Positions 16,255 to 25,031 of a stretch of 64,000 nt of DNA are shown one piece after another (within the stretch, counting starts at the first letter, position 1; each line of letters opens with the position of its first letter). The DNA comes from Rhodoferax lithotrophicus (GTDB lineage: Bacteria; Pseudomonadota; Gammaproteobacteria; Burkholderiales; Burkholderiaceae_C), in assembly GCF_019973615.1 (NCBI RefSeq), contig NZ_AP024238.1, positions 4,299,989 to 4,363,988 on the forward strand. The letters are read 5' to 3'. The translations under genes and the position numbers were made by a program. The notes below the pieces were generated by a model, which saw only the letters and a list, made by a program, of their open reading frames with translations, made no database searches and was not told the DNA's origin.

Positions 16255-18252
16255 ATGCAATATTTCGTCACAGGTGCGACCGGGTTTATTGGCAAACGAC
16301 TGGTCAAAAAATTACTCGAGCGCAAAGGCGCTGTCGTGTATTTTTTGATCCGCAAAGACAGCGAGAGCAAAGTCAAGGCATTGCGTGAATTCTGGGCGGC
16401 CAGTGCGGCACGGGTGATTCCGGTGTTTGGCGATTTGACCAGCCCCAAACTCGGCGTGTCGGCAGATGTGGTCAAACAACTCAAAGGCAACATTGATCAT
16501 TTCTACCATCTGGCCGCGATTTATGACCTGGGCGCAGATGAGGCCAGCCAGATTGAAGTGAACGTGGATGGCACGCGCAATACGATTGAACTGGCCAAGG
16601 CCTTGAATGCCGGACATTTCCACCATGTGAGTTCCATCGCTGCGGCCGGTTTGTACGAGGGTGTTTTCCGCGAGGACATGTTTGACGAAGCAGAGAACTA
16701 CGATCACCCGTACTTCATGACCAAACATGAAAGCGAGAAGATTGTTCGCACCGAGTGCAAAGTGCCCTGGTCGGTGTACCGCCCGGCCATGGTGGTAGGC
16801 GACAGCAACACCGGTGAAATGGACAAGATTGACGGTCCGTATTACTTTTTCAAATTGATTCAGCGCATGCGCCAACTGCTACCACCGTGGATGCCCTCCA
16901 TTGGCCTGGAAGGCGGGCGCATCAACATTGTTCCGGTGGATTTTGTGGTGGATGCACTCAACGCCATCAGCCACCAAAATGGCATTGCCAGCCGTTGCTA
17001 CCACCTGGTTGATCCGATTGGTTACCGTGTGGGTGATGTGCTGGACATTTTCAGCAAAGCCGCCCATGCGCCCAAGATGAATGTATTCGTCAATGCGGCC
17101 TTGCTCGGCTTTATTCCCCGCAGCGTGACCAAAGGCCTGATGGCGCTGGCCCCGGTGCGCCGGGTTCGCAACGCCATCATGAAAGACTTGGGTCTGCCAG
17201 AAGATATGCTGACCTTTGTCAACTACCCCACTCGTTTTGACTGTCGCGATACGCTGGCGGCACTGAAAGGCACGGGCGTGGAATGCCCAAACCTGAAAGA
17301 TTACGCCTGGCGCTTGTGGGACTATTGGGAGCGCCATCTTGACCCCGCTTTGCATATTGACCATAGCCTGCGCGGTACGGTGGGCGGCAAGGTGGTCTTG
17401 GTTACCGGCGGTTCTTCAGGCATTGGCTTGGCTGCAGCCCACAAATTTGCGGAGGCCGGTGCGATCACCTTGATCTGCGGACGTGACCAGGAGAAGTTGG
17501 ATGAGGCGTGCGCGCAGGCCAAAGCCAAAGGCTATCAATTCATTGCCTATGCGGTGGACATTGCCGAGGCTGAAGACTGCGCCAATTTTGTCAAGCAGGT
17601 CATCCAGACCCATGGTGGTGTGGACTTTTTGATCAACAACGCCGGGCGCTCTATCCGCCGCGCCATCGAGTCGAGTTACGACCGTTTTCATGATTACGAG
17701 CGCACCATGCAGCTCAATTACTTTGGCAGCCTGCGCGTCACCACCGGCTTTTTGCCCGGCATGGCGACAAAACACAAAGGCCACGTGGTCAACATCAGCA
17801 GCATCGGTGTGCTGACCAATGCACCCCGCTTTAGCGCCTATGTGGCCAGCAAAGCTGCACTGGATGCCTGGACACGCTGTGCATCCAGTGAGTTTGCGGA
17901 TCAGGGCATCAGCTTCACCACCATCAACATGCCGCTGGTGCGCACGCCCATGATTGCACCAACCGGCCTGTACAACAACGTGCCCACCCTCAGCCCCGAA
18001 GAAGCAGCTGACATGATCGCGCAGGCCTGTATCTTCAAGCCGGTGCGCATCGCCACTCGGTTAGGCATTACGGGGCAGATTTTGCACGCCATCCTGCCGC
18101 GCGTAGCCCAAATTGCCATGAATACCAGCTTCAGAATGTTCCCAGATTCATCTGCAGCCAAAGGGGCCAAGCCAGGCGACAAGATGGACAAACCCAAGTT
18201 GTCCGCCGAAGCGGTGGCGATGCAGCAGATGATGCAGGGCATTCATTTTTAG
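16255..18252 (+). CDS. Two-domain SDR, candidate fatty acyl-CoA reductase
   Basis: A 665-residue fusion. The N-terminal half is an extended SDR with TGATGFIG at about 6-13 and a YFMTK catalytic pair near 153-157. The C-terminal half is a classical SDR with TGGSSGIG near 383, NNAG, and YVASK near 529-533. The length and order match alcohol-forming fatty acyl-CoA reductases such as the Marinobacter and mycobacterial enzymes, recalled from memory. GGAG lies before the ATG at 16255, and the frame is open further upstream to 16147. Together with WS/DGAT it could supply fatty alcohol for wax esters. The substrate is inferred. Confidence 0.7.
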   Translation: MQYFVTGATGFIGKRLVKKLLERKGAVVYFLIRKDSESKVKALREFWAASAARVIPVFGDLTSPKLGVSADVVKQLKGNIDHFYHLAAIYDLGADEASQIEVNVDGTRNTIELAKALNAGHFHHVSSIAAAGLYEGVFREDMFDEAENYDHPYFMTKHESEKIVRTECKVPWSVYRPAMVVGDSNTGEMDKIDGPYYFFKLIQRMRQLLPPWMPSIGLEGGRINIVPVDFVVDALNAISHQNGIASRCYHLVDPIGYRVGDVLDIFSKAAHAPKMNVFVNAALLGFIPRSVTKGLMALAPVRRVRNAIMKDLGLPEDMLTFVNYPTRFDCRDTLAALKGTGVECPNLKDYAWRLWDYWERHLDPALHIDHSLRGTVGGKVVLVTGGSSGIGLAAAHKFAEAGAITLICGRDQEKLDEACAQAKAKGYQFIAYAVDIAEAEDCANFVKQVIQTHGGVDFLINNAGRSIRRAIESSYDRFHDYERTMQLNYFGSLRVTTGFLPGMATKHKGHVVNISSIGVLTNAPRFSAYVASKAALDAWTRCASSEFADQGISFTTINMPLVRTPMIAPTGLYNNVPTLSPEEAADMIAQACIFKPVRIATRLGITGQILHAILPRVAQIAMNTSFRMFPDSSAAKGAKPGDKMDKPKLSAEAVAMQQMMQGIHF

Positions 18253-18266
18253 GCGTGATACCATCC

Positions 18267-18281
18267 GTTCATCACATGAAC
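18267..18281. promoter_or_regulatory. palindrome upstream of the MarR-type regulator (distal)
   Basis: GTTCAT-CAC-ATGAAC is a perfect 6-base inverted repeat with a 3-base spacer, a few bases after the SDR stop codon and about 37 bases upstream of the regulator start. Confidence 0.4.
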
Positions 18282-18286
18282 AGATG

Positions 18287-18309
18287 AATGCAATGGCTTC
18301 CATTGCATT
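18287..18309. promoter_or_regulatory. palindrome upstream of the MarR-type regulator (proximal)
   Basis: AATGCAATGG-CTT-CCATTGCATT is a perfect 10-base inverted repeat with a 3-base spacer. It ends eight bases before the regulator ATG at 18318 and overlaps the expected leader or RBS region. Binding by the regulator's own winged helix would give autoregulation. Confidence 0.5.
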
Positions 18310-18317
18310 TGGAATCA

Positions 18318-18674
18318 ATGCCTGAAGACCTATTGACTCATCAAGATACGCATCTCAAAGTTTTGCGTTTACTGGAAATCAACCCGCAGATGAACCAACG
18401 CGAGTTGGCTGCGGCGTTGGGGGTGAGCTTGGGCAAAACCAATTTTTGCCTGAAAGCGTTGCTTGACAAGGGCTTGCTGAAAGTGCACAACTTTCAAAAC
18501 AACAAGCACAAATTAGCCTATGCCTATTTTTTGACACCCGCGGGTATTGCAGAAAAAACAACGCTAGCGAAGCGTTTTCTACAGCACAAAGTTCAAGAAT
18601 ATGAGCAGCTCAGGGCTGAGATTGAATCATTGCAGCGTGAGGTTGACATTGGTGGCACACAGATGCCACTCTAA
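18318..18674 (+). CDS. EPS-associated MarR family transcriptional regulator
   Basis: A 118-residue winged-helix protein. The pattern MPEDLLTHQDTHLKVLRLLE, then NQRELAAALGVSLGKTNFCLKALLDKGL, then HKLAYAYFLTPAGIAEK matches the EPS-associated MarR family (TIGR04176-type), found at the head of exopolysaccharide loci. The C-terminus is a coiled-coil helix (EQLRAEIESLQREV). The start at 18318 has GGA five bases upstream; an earlier ATG at 18288 lies inside a palindrome. It most likely regulates the polysaccharide genes downstream. Confidence 0.85.
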   Translation: MPEDLLTHQDTHLKVLRLLEINPQMNQRELAAALGVSLGKTNFCLKALLDKGLLKVHNFQNNKHKLAYAYFLTPAGIAEKTTLAKRFLQHKVQEYEQLRAEIESLQREVDIGGTQMPL

Positions 18675-18720
18675 AAGTTAAGAGTTGAAATATTCGGAAT
18701 AAATCAGCCTCATACGCCAT

Positions 18721-18755
18721 AAAAGCAAGCGTAAGCAGCTATTAAATTCATAACA
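18721..18755 (-). repeat. dispersed repeat, copy 4
   Basis: The minus strand reads AATAGCTGCTTACGCTTGC. It lies directly upstream of gmd, at the left edge of the polysaccharide locus. Confidence 0.55.
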
Positions 18756-18761
18756 GTCATC

Positions 18762-19865
18762 ATGCAAAATTCTCAAATGAACACTCGTAAAGTTGCCCTC
18801 ATCACAGGCATCACAGGCCAGGACGGCAGTTACTTGGCTGAGTTTTTGCTGGGAAAAGGCTACATCGTTCACGGCATCAAGCGCCGCGCCAGCTCCTTCA
18901 ACACCCAGCGCGTTGACCACATCTACCAAGATCCACACATTAACAACGCCAACTTCAAGCTGCACTACGGCGACCTGACCGACACCAGCAATCTGGTGCG
19001 CATCGTGCAAGAAACGCAGCCCGACGAAATCTACAACCTGGGCGCACAAAGCCACGTGGCAGTGAGTTTTGAGAGCCCCGAATACACCGCAGATGTGGAT
19101 GGCATGGGAACCTTGCGCATTCTGGAGGCCATCCGCATTCTGGGGTTGGAGAAGAAAACCCGCTTTTACCAAGCCAGCACCAGTGAACTGTATGGACTGG
19201 TGCAGGAAACCCCGCAAAAGGAGACGACTCCCTTCTATCCGCGCAGCCCATACGCCGTTGCCAAGCTCTATGCCTACTGGATCACGGTGAACTACCGTGA
19301 AGCCTACGGCATGTATGCATGCAACGGCATCCTGTTCAACCACGAAAGTCCACGCCGGGGTGAAACCTTTGTCACTCGCAAAATCACCCGCGGTCTAGCC
19401 AACATCTGTCAAGGACTGGAGAGTTGCTTGTACATGGGCAACATTGATGCCCTGCGCGACTGGGGCCATGCCAAGGACTATGTGCGCATGCAATGGTTGA
19501 TGCTGCAACAAGACCAGGCTGAAGACTTTGTGATTGCCACCGGTGTGCAATATACGGTGCGCCATTTCATCGAAAAAACGGCCGCTGCTTTGGGCATGCA
19601 AATCCGCTGGGAAGGAACCGGCGTGGGCGAGGTGGGCTATTGGGGCGAGCAAGCCATCATTCAAATCGACCCGCGTTACTTCCGCCCAACCGAAGTTGAA
19701 ACCCTGTTGGGTGACCCGTCCAAGGCCAAACAAAAACTCGGCTGGGTGCCAGACATCACGCTGGATCAAATGATTACCGAGATGGCGGCAGCTGATCTGG
19801 CGGAGGCCAAAAAACACGCCTTGCTCAAAAAGAACGGTTTTGATGTGAATGTGAGCTTGGAATAG
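18762..19865 (+). CDS. gmd: GDP-mannose 4,6-dehydratase
   Basis: A 367-residue extended SDR that converts GDP-D-mannose to GDP-4-keto-6-deoxymannose, the precursor of GDP-fucose, GDP-rhamnose or GDP-perosamine. It shows TGITGQDGSYLAEFLL, the RRASSFNTQRVDHIY region, SELYG, the YAVAK catalytic pair, and NHESPRRGETFVTRKI, all Gmd hallmarks. Starts at 18762 or 18777 are possible. No dedicated GDP-fucose synthase or Rmd follows at once; one of the later epimerase-like genes may complete the pathway. Confidence 0.93.
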   Translation: MQNSQMNTRKVALITGITGQDGSYLAEFLLGKGYIVHGIKRRASSFNTQRVDHIYQDPHINNANFKLHYGDLTDTSNLVRIVQETQPDEIYNLGAQSHVAVSFESPEYTADVDGMGTLRILEAIRILGLEKKTRFYQASTSELYGLVQETPQKETTPFYPRSPYAVAKLYAYWITVNYREAYGMYACNGILFNHESPRRGETFVTRKITRGLANICQGLESCLYMGNIDALRDWGHAKDYVRMQWLMLQQDQAEDFVIATGVQYTVRHFIEKTAAALGMQIRWEGTGVGEVGYWGEQAIIQIDPRYFRPTEVETLLGDPSKAKQKLGWVPDITLDQMITEMAAADLAEAKKHALLKKNGFDVNVSLE

Positions 19866-19897
19866 AATAGCCAAAAAATCCTTATTAATCAACCGAA

Positions 19898-19921
19898 TAT
19901 AGCTACAAATTACATAGCAAT
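19898..19921 (-). repeat. possible degenerate dispersed repeat, copy 5
   Basis: The minus strand reads GATTGCTATGTAATTTGTAGCTATA, which fits only the left part of the family (GCTAT...TAGCTA). It lies between gmd and ugd. Weak match. Confidence 0.3.
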
Positions 19922-19924
19922 CTA

Positions 19925-21091
19925 ATGAAAATAGCTATCGCAGGAACTGGCTACGTCGGCCTATCCAACGCCATTTTGCTGTCCCAGCACAACGAGGTTG
20001 TCGCCATCGACATCGTCCCCGAAAAGGTGGAGATGCTCAACCGCAAGCAGTCACCCATCGAGGATGTGGAGATCGAAGATTACTTGGCCCACAAGCAACT
20101 CAACTTCAAGGCCACGCTGGACAAACGCGAGGCCTACACCGGCGCGGAATACGTCATCATCGCCACGCCAACCGATTACGACCCCAAGACCAACTACTTC
20201 AACACCAAGTCCATCGAGGCGGTGATACAGGACGTGCGCAGCATCAACCCGCAAGCGGTAATGGTCATCAAGTCCACCATCCCGGTCGGCTATACCGCCA
20301 AGCTCAGAGAGCAGATGAAATGCGATAACCTCATCTTCTCGCCCGAATTTCTGCGCGAAGGCCGCGCGCTGTACGACAACCTGCACCCCTCGCGCATCGT
20401 CGTCGGCGAGCGCTCTCAGCGCGCCGAGACCTTCGCCAACCTGGTTAAGCAGGGCGCGGTCAAACAGGACATCGCGGTACTGTTCACCGACTCCACCGAA
20501 GCCGAAGCGATCAAACTGTTCGCCAACACCTACCTCGCGATGCGCGTCGCCTACTTCAACGAACTGGACACCTACGCCGCCACGCGCGGACTGGACAGCA
20601 AGCAGATCATTCAGGGTGTCAGCCTCGACCCGCGCATTGGCGACCATTACAACAACCCCTCGTTCGGCTACGGCGGCTACTGCCTGCCCAAGGACACTAA
20701 GCAATTGCTGGCCAACTACAAGGACGTGCCGCAGAACCTAATTCATGCCATCGTCGAATCCAACACCACGCGCAAGGATTTCGTCGCCGACAGCATCATC
20801 AAGTGCAATCCGAAAGTGGTCGGCATCCACCGCCTCGTGATGAAGAGCGGTTCGGACAATTTCCGCTCCAGCAGCATCCAGGGCATCATGAAGCGCATCA
20901 AGGCCAAGGGTATCGAGGTTATCGTGTACGAACCGGCGCTGCATGAGGCCGAGTTCTTCCGCTCCAGAGTTGTAAATGACTTGGTGCAATTCAAGCAGCA
21001 GGCCGATGTCATTGTGGCTAACCGCATCACCGACGATATTCGGGATGTCGCGGATAAGGTTTTCAGTCGTGATTTGTTCGGGAAAGATTAA
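19925..21091 (+). CDS. ugd: UDP-glucose 6-dehydrogenase
   Basis: A 388-residue enzyme that oxidises UDP-glucose to UDP-glucuronate with two NAD+. GTGYVGLSNAILLSQHNEV is the NAD-binding site, SPEFLREGRALYDNLHPSR the central motif, and GGYCLPKDT carries the catalytic cysteine. Length and sequence match the short enterobacterial Ugd type. Codon use is visibly more C-ending than in the flanking genes. The product would feed uronic acid to the polysaccharide and could be amidated by the AsnB-like protein at 42468. Confidence 0.9.
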   Translation: MKIAIAGTGYVGLSNAILLSQHNEVVAIDIVPEKVEMLNRKQSPIEDVEIEDYLAHKQLNFKATLDKREAYTGAEYVIIATPTDYDPKTNYFNTKSIEAVIQDVRSINPQAVMVIKSTIPVGYTAKLREQMKCDNLIFSPEFLREGRALYDNLHPSRIVVGERSQRAETFANLVKQGAVKQDIAVLFTDSTEAEAIKLFANTYLAMRVAYFNELDTYAATRGLDSKQIIQGVSLDPRIGDHYNNPSFGYGGYCLPKDTKQLLANYKDVPQNLIHAIVESNTTRKDFVADSIIKCNPKVVGIHRLVMKSGSDNFRSSSIQGIMKRIKAKGIEVIVYEPALHEAEFFRSRVVNDLVQFKQQADVIVANRITDDIRDVADKVFSRDLFGKD

Positions 21092-21105
21092 GCAAAAGTC
21101 CGAAA

Positions 21106-22296
21106 ATGGTATCGATCCTATCCCTTATTGGCAGAGAAAAAGAATTGTTCGTTCATGACATCATGTCTTATGAAGTGGAATTGCGTCGTATCGTCTCTGC
21201 ATCGACCTTTCTGGTTATTGGTGGGGCGGGCTCCATTGGGCAAGCCGTCGTTAAAGAAATATTTAAGAGAAGCCCAAGAAAGCTTCATGTTGTTGATATC
21301 AGCGAAAACAACATGGTTGAACTGGTTCGGGACATTCGGAGCTCTTACGGTTATATCGATGGTGACTTCCAGACCTTTGCGCTTGATGTAGGTTCGATTG
21401 AGTACGATGCTTTTATCAAGGCAGATGGTAAATATGATTATGTGCTTAACCTGTCAGCCTTGAAGCATGTACGGAGCGAGAAGGATCCCTTTACGTTGAT
21501 GCGCATGATCGACGTGAACATATTTAATACGGAAAAGACATTACTTCAGTCTATCGCAAACAAGTCGCTTAAATACTTCTGTGTTTCGACCGACAAGGCA
21601 GCCAATCCGGTGAACATGATGGGCGCTTCAAAGCGCATCATGGAGATGTATTTGATGAGGCGCAGTCTGGAGATCAATATCTCTACGGCGCGTTTTGCCA
21701 ACGTGGCTTTTTCGGACGGCTCGCTCTTGTACGGCTTCAATCAGCGTATCCAGAAGCGACAGCCTATCGTCGCACCCCAGGACATCAAGCGTTATTTCGT
21801 TACCCCAAAAGAATCGGGCGAGCTTTGTCTGATGTCCTGCATATTTGGCGAGAACAGGGATATCTTCTTTCCAAAATTAAGTGAGAAATTACATCTGATC
21901 ACCTTTGCGGAGATCGCGGTTAAATATCTGGAGCAGATGGGTTATGAGCCATATTTGTGCTCATCGGAAGATGAGGCGAGAAGGCTGGCCAAGATGTTGC
22001 CCGAGCAAGGGAAATGGCCGTGTTTGTTCACCGACAGCGATACGACCGGAGAAAAGGATTTCGAGGAATTCTTTACGGATAACGAAAGGCTCGACATGGT
22101 CCGATTTCAGAATCTTGGCATCATAAAGAACGAGCCGATTTTCGACGATACCGCGCTTGAGATATTCGTCCGGTGTATCGATGACTGGAAGAAGGCAGGG
22201 AGCTGGAGTAAGGATGAAGTCGTCAATTTGTTCTGCCGTATGATTCCAGAATTCGGGCACAAAGAAACCGGCAAATATCTCGACGGGAAAATGTAG
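21106..22296 (+). CDS. legB: Nucleotide-GlcNAc 4,6-dehydratase of the legionaminic pathway
   Basis: A 396-residue FlaA1/CapD-family dehydratase. The N-terminal leader ILSLIGREKELFVHDI before FLVIGGAGSIGQAVVKEI is characteristic of LegB proteins. STDKAANPVNMMGASK holds the catalytic Asp-Lys and the Met-x3-Lys variant of the SDR active site. It makes the 4-keto-6-deoxy sugar, the first committed step. Because a PtmE-like guanylyltransferase is encoded in the same operon, the substrate may be GDP-GlcNAc as in Campylobacter. It starts 14 bases after ugd and opens a long run of overlapping genes. Confidence 0.85.
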   Translation: MVSILSLIGREKELFVHDIMSYEVELRRIVSASTFLVIGGAGSIGQAVVKEIFKRSPRKLHVVDISENNMVELVRDIRSSYGYIDGDFQTFALDVGSIEYDAFIKADGKYDYVLNLSALKHVRSEKDPFTLMRMIDVNIFNTEKTLLQSIANKSLKYFCVSTDKAANPVNMMGASKRIMEMYLMRRSLEINISTARFANVAFSDGSLLYGFNQRIQKRQPIVAPQDIKRYFVTPKESGELCLMSCIFGENRDIFFPKLSEKLHLITFAEIAVKYLEQMGYEPYLCSSEDEARRLAKMLPEQGKWPCLFTDSDTTGEKDFEEFFTDNERLDMVRFQNLGIIKNEPIFDDTALEIFVRCIDDWKKAGSWSKDEVVNLFCRMIPEFGHKETGKYLDGKM

Positions 22297-22298
22297 AA

Positions 22299-23450
22299 AT
22301 GATAAAAAAACATCAACCGGTTATCGATTTCATTCGGAGTGCCTACCAGACGACTGCGTTTATTCCATTGCACGAACCAAAATTCGTAGGAAATGAAAAA
22401 GCTTATGTGATCGATTGCATCGACTCGACTTTTGTATCCAGTGTGGGCCAATACGTTGACCGGTTCGAACAGGAAATGGCGAAATATACGGGAGCAAAAT
22501 ATGCAGTAGCTACGGTGAATGGCACAGCGGCATTACATATTGCACTCAAGCTTGCCGGTGTAGGCCCGGATGATGAGGTGATCACACAGTCTTTGTCGTT
22601 CGTGGCAACTTGCAATGCGATCAGTTATTGCGGGGCCAAGCCGGTGTTTGTCGATGTGGATAGGGATACACTTGGATTGAGTCCAGTAAGTCTGGAGGCT
22701 TTTCTCTCTGCCAATGCGACTCGAACCACAGGCGGTTGCGTCAATAAAAATACAGGGCGGAAGATATCCGCTATCGTACCCATGCATACATTCGGACATC
22801 CTTGCCGGATAGATGCAATAGCCGATATCTGTGAGGAGTTCGGCATCGCTCTGGTCGAAGACGCGGCTGAAAGTCTTGGCAGTTATTATCAGGGGAGACA
22901 TACAGGGACATTCGGCAAGTTGGCCGCATTCAGTTTCAACGGCAACAAGACCATCACCACAGGTGGCGGCGGTATGATCGTTACTGATGATGAGGCTTTG
23001 GCCAAGCGTGCGAAACATATCACCACAACCGCAAAAGTCCCCCATCCGTACGAATTCATTCACGACGAGATCGGCTATAACTACCGGCTCCCGAACATCA
23101 ATGCAGCGCTAGGTTGCGCCCAGTTGGAGGTGCTGCCGCGTTTGCTTGAAAGTAAAAGAGCGATCTCGGCTGAATATGCAAAATTCTTCGCGGGTACGCG
23201 GTTCAACTTTGTCCAGGAGCCGATCAATAGCCATTCGAACTATTGGCTGAATGCGCTCGTACTTGAAGACAAACAAGAGCGGGATGCTTTCCTGAAAGAT
23301 TTGAACGAAGCTGGTGTGATGTCTCGTCCCATTTGGAGGTTGATGAACGAACTGCCGATGTTCAGTGGATGCCAATCTACCGATCTGTCGAATGCCAAAT
23401 GGCTGGAAGAGCGTGTGGTGAATATTCCGAGCAGTGCGAGAATCCAGTGA
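22299..23450 (+). CDS. legC: PLP-dependent 4-aminotransferase of the legionaminic pathway
   Basis: A 383-residue DegT/DnrJ/EryC1 sugar aminotransferase. The N-terminal LHEPKFVGNEKAYVIDCIDS is LegC-like. PLP-binding elements are NGTAALHIAL, EDAAESLGS and SFNGNKTITTGGGG with the Schiff-base lysine. It converts the 4-keto sugar from LegB to the 4-amino sugar. It begins two bases after the legB stop codon, and the last four bases overlap legH (GTGA). Confidence 0.88.
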   Translation: MIKKHQPVIDFIRSAYQTTAFIPLHEPKFVGNEKAYVIDCIDSTFVSSVGQYVDRFEQEMAKYTGAKYAVATVNGTAALHIALKLAGVGPDDEVITQSLSFVATCNAISYCGAKPVFVDVDRDTLGLSPVSLEAFLSANATRTTGGCVNKNTGRKISAIVPMHTFGHPCRIDAIADICEEFGIALVEDAAESLGSYYQGRHTGTFGKLAAFSFNGNKTITTGGGGMIVTDDEALAKRAKHITTTAKVPHPYEFIHDEIGYNYRLPNINAALGCAQLEVLPRLLESKRAISAEYAKFFAGTRFNFVQEPINSHSNYWLNALVLEDKQERDAFLKDLNEAGVMSRPIWRLMNELPMFSGCQSTDLSNAKWLEERVVNIPSSARIQ

Positions 23451-24040
23451 AACCACGGCTGATCTTGATTGGAGGTGGCGGACATTGCGCATCCTGCATC
23501 GATGTAATCGAGCAGGAAGGCAGGTTCGAGATCGTGGGTATCTTGGACAACAATATTACTGAGAAAGCATTGCTAGGCTATTCCATACTCGGCGGAGACG
23601 ATAGCCTTGGGCAGCTTCGTCCGAGTTGCGATTATGTGCTGGTGACGGTCGGGCAAATCAAGAGCCCCTCTGTGCGCATCCGACTTTATTATCACGCAAA
23701 ATCACTCGGTTTCCGGCTCCCGGCGATCATCTCTCCACGGGCATACGTTTCCAGACATGCCGCGATAGGCGAAGGCACCATCGTCATGCACGATACCTTG
23801 GTCAACTCGCGTGCTGTCGTCGGCAATAACTGCATTATTAATACCAAGGCGTTGGTCGAGCACGATGCGCTTGTCGAAGATCATTGCCATATTTCGACGG
23901 CCGCCACCATCAATGGCGGATGCATTGTTAGAAAAGGTACGTTTGTGGGAAGCAATGCGGTGACGAAAGAGTGCGTCCAGACCAAGGAAGGTGATTTCAT
24001 CAAGGCGGGCTCATTATTTATGGGGCTCACCTATGAATAA
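23447..24040 (+). CDS. legH: Sugar N-acetyltransferase (NeuD/PglD type) of the legionaminic pathway
   Basis: A 197-residue protein with an N-terminal Rossmann-like PglD domain (LILIGGGGHCASCIDVIEQ) and a C-terminal left-handed beta helix (AAIGEGTIVMHDTLV, INGGCIVRKGTFVGSNAVTK). It should acetylate the 4-amino group made by LegC. The GTG start at 23447 overlaps the legC stop as GTGA and matches the family N-terminus; an upstream in-frame ATG lies well inside legC. It overlaps legI by eight bases. Confidence 0.82.
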   Translation: MKPRLILIGGGGHCASCIDVIEQEGRFEIVGILDNNITEKALLGYSILGGDDSLGQLRPSCDYVLVTVGQIKSPSVRIRLYYHAKSLGFRLPAIISPRAYVSRHAAIGEGTIVMHDTLVNSRAVVGNNCIINTKALVEHDALVEDHCHISTAATINGGCIVRKGTFVGSNAVTKECVQTKEGDFIKAGSLFMGLTYE

Positions 24041-25031
24041 GGTGTTCATCATTGCCGAGGCCGGTGTCAACCACAATGGCTCTCTCGATCTGGCGAAGAG
24101 GCTGGTTGACGTTGCCGTCGATGCGGGTGCGGACGCCGTCAAATTCCAGACATTCAAAGCGGATAAGCTGGTGAGCAAAGGCGCGCAAAAAGCCGCTTAC
24201 CAGAAGCAAACAACTGCCGCTGAAGAGTCGCAGTATGCAATGATCAAAAGGCTGGAACTGGATGAGGCTGCGCATCGCGAACTCATTCGTTACTGCCATG
24301 AGAAGCAGATTATGTTCCTCTCGACCCCTTTCGACCATGACAGCATCGAACTACTGCATAGTTTGGGGATACCTATATTTAAGATACCTAGCGGCGAGAT
24401 CACTAACCTTCCGTATTTGCGGCATGTCGGGCGATTGGGCAAAGAGGTGATCCTCTCGACCGGGATGTCCGACATGGGAGAGATCGAGGATGCGCTGGAT
24501 ATCCTGCTACAAGCGGGAACCGCCAGAAACAAGATCACGGTATTGCACGCAACGACCGAATATCCTTGCCCCATTGACGAAGTCAATCTGCGGGCCATGC
24601 AGACAATCCGCAATACTTTTGGAGTCAAGATCGGATACTCCGATCACACGCAAGGCATCGAAGTGCCGATTGCTGCAGTCGCCATGGGCGCGGAAGTGAT
24701 CGAGAAGCACTTTACGCTCGATCGCACCATGGAGGGGCCCGACCACCAAGCCAGTCTGGAGTCGGCAGAGCTCAAAGCGATGATCGCTGGAATCCGCCGT
24801 GTATCCCTGGCGATGGGGCACGGCATCAAGAAGCCCAGCAAAAGCGAAATGAAGAATATGGCCATTGCCCGGAAAAGTATCGTGGCAGCCAGACAAATCA
24901 AAGCCGGAGAGACATTCAGTGAAGACAACATCTGTGTCAAACGCCCCGGAGACGGCCTCAATCCCATGCGTTGGGATGAGGTAGTTGGCCGTGTGGCGCA
25001 AAGAGACTACGAAAAGGATGACCGGATATGA
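24033..25031 (+). CDS. legI: N,N'-diacetyllegionaminate synthase (NeuB family)
   Basis: A 332-residue NeuB-family enzyme condensing the 2,4-diacetamido-2,4,6-trideoxymannose with phosphoenolpyruvate. Motifs are EAGVNHNGSLDLAKRL, DAVKFQTFKADKLVSK, STPFD, IPSGEI, GYSDHT and EKHFTLDRTMEGPDHQASLE. A SAF-like antifreeze domain is at the C-terminus (ARKSIVAARQIKAGETFSEDN). The ATG at 24033 is inside the last codons of legH. Confidence 0.9.
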   Translation: MNKVFIIAEAGVNHNGSLDLAKRLVDVAVDAGADAVKFQTFKADKLVSKGAQKAAYQKQTTAAEESQYAMIKRLELDEAAHRELIRYCHEKQIMFLSTPFDHDSIELLHSLGIPIFKIPSGEITNLPYLRHVGRLGKEVILSTGMSDMGEIEDALDILLQAGTARNKITVLHATTEYPCPIDEVNLRAMQTIRNTFGVKIGYSDHTQGIEVPIAAVAMGAEVIEKHFTLDRTMEGPDHQASLESAELKAMIAGIRRVSLAMGHGIKKPSKSEMKNMAIARKSIVAARQIKAGETFSEDNICVKRPGDGLNPMRWDEVVGRVAQRDYEKDDRI

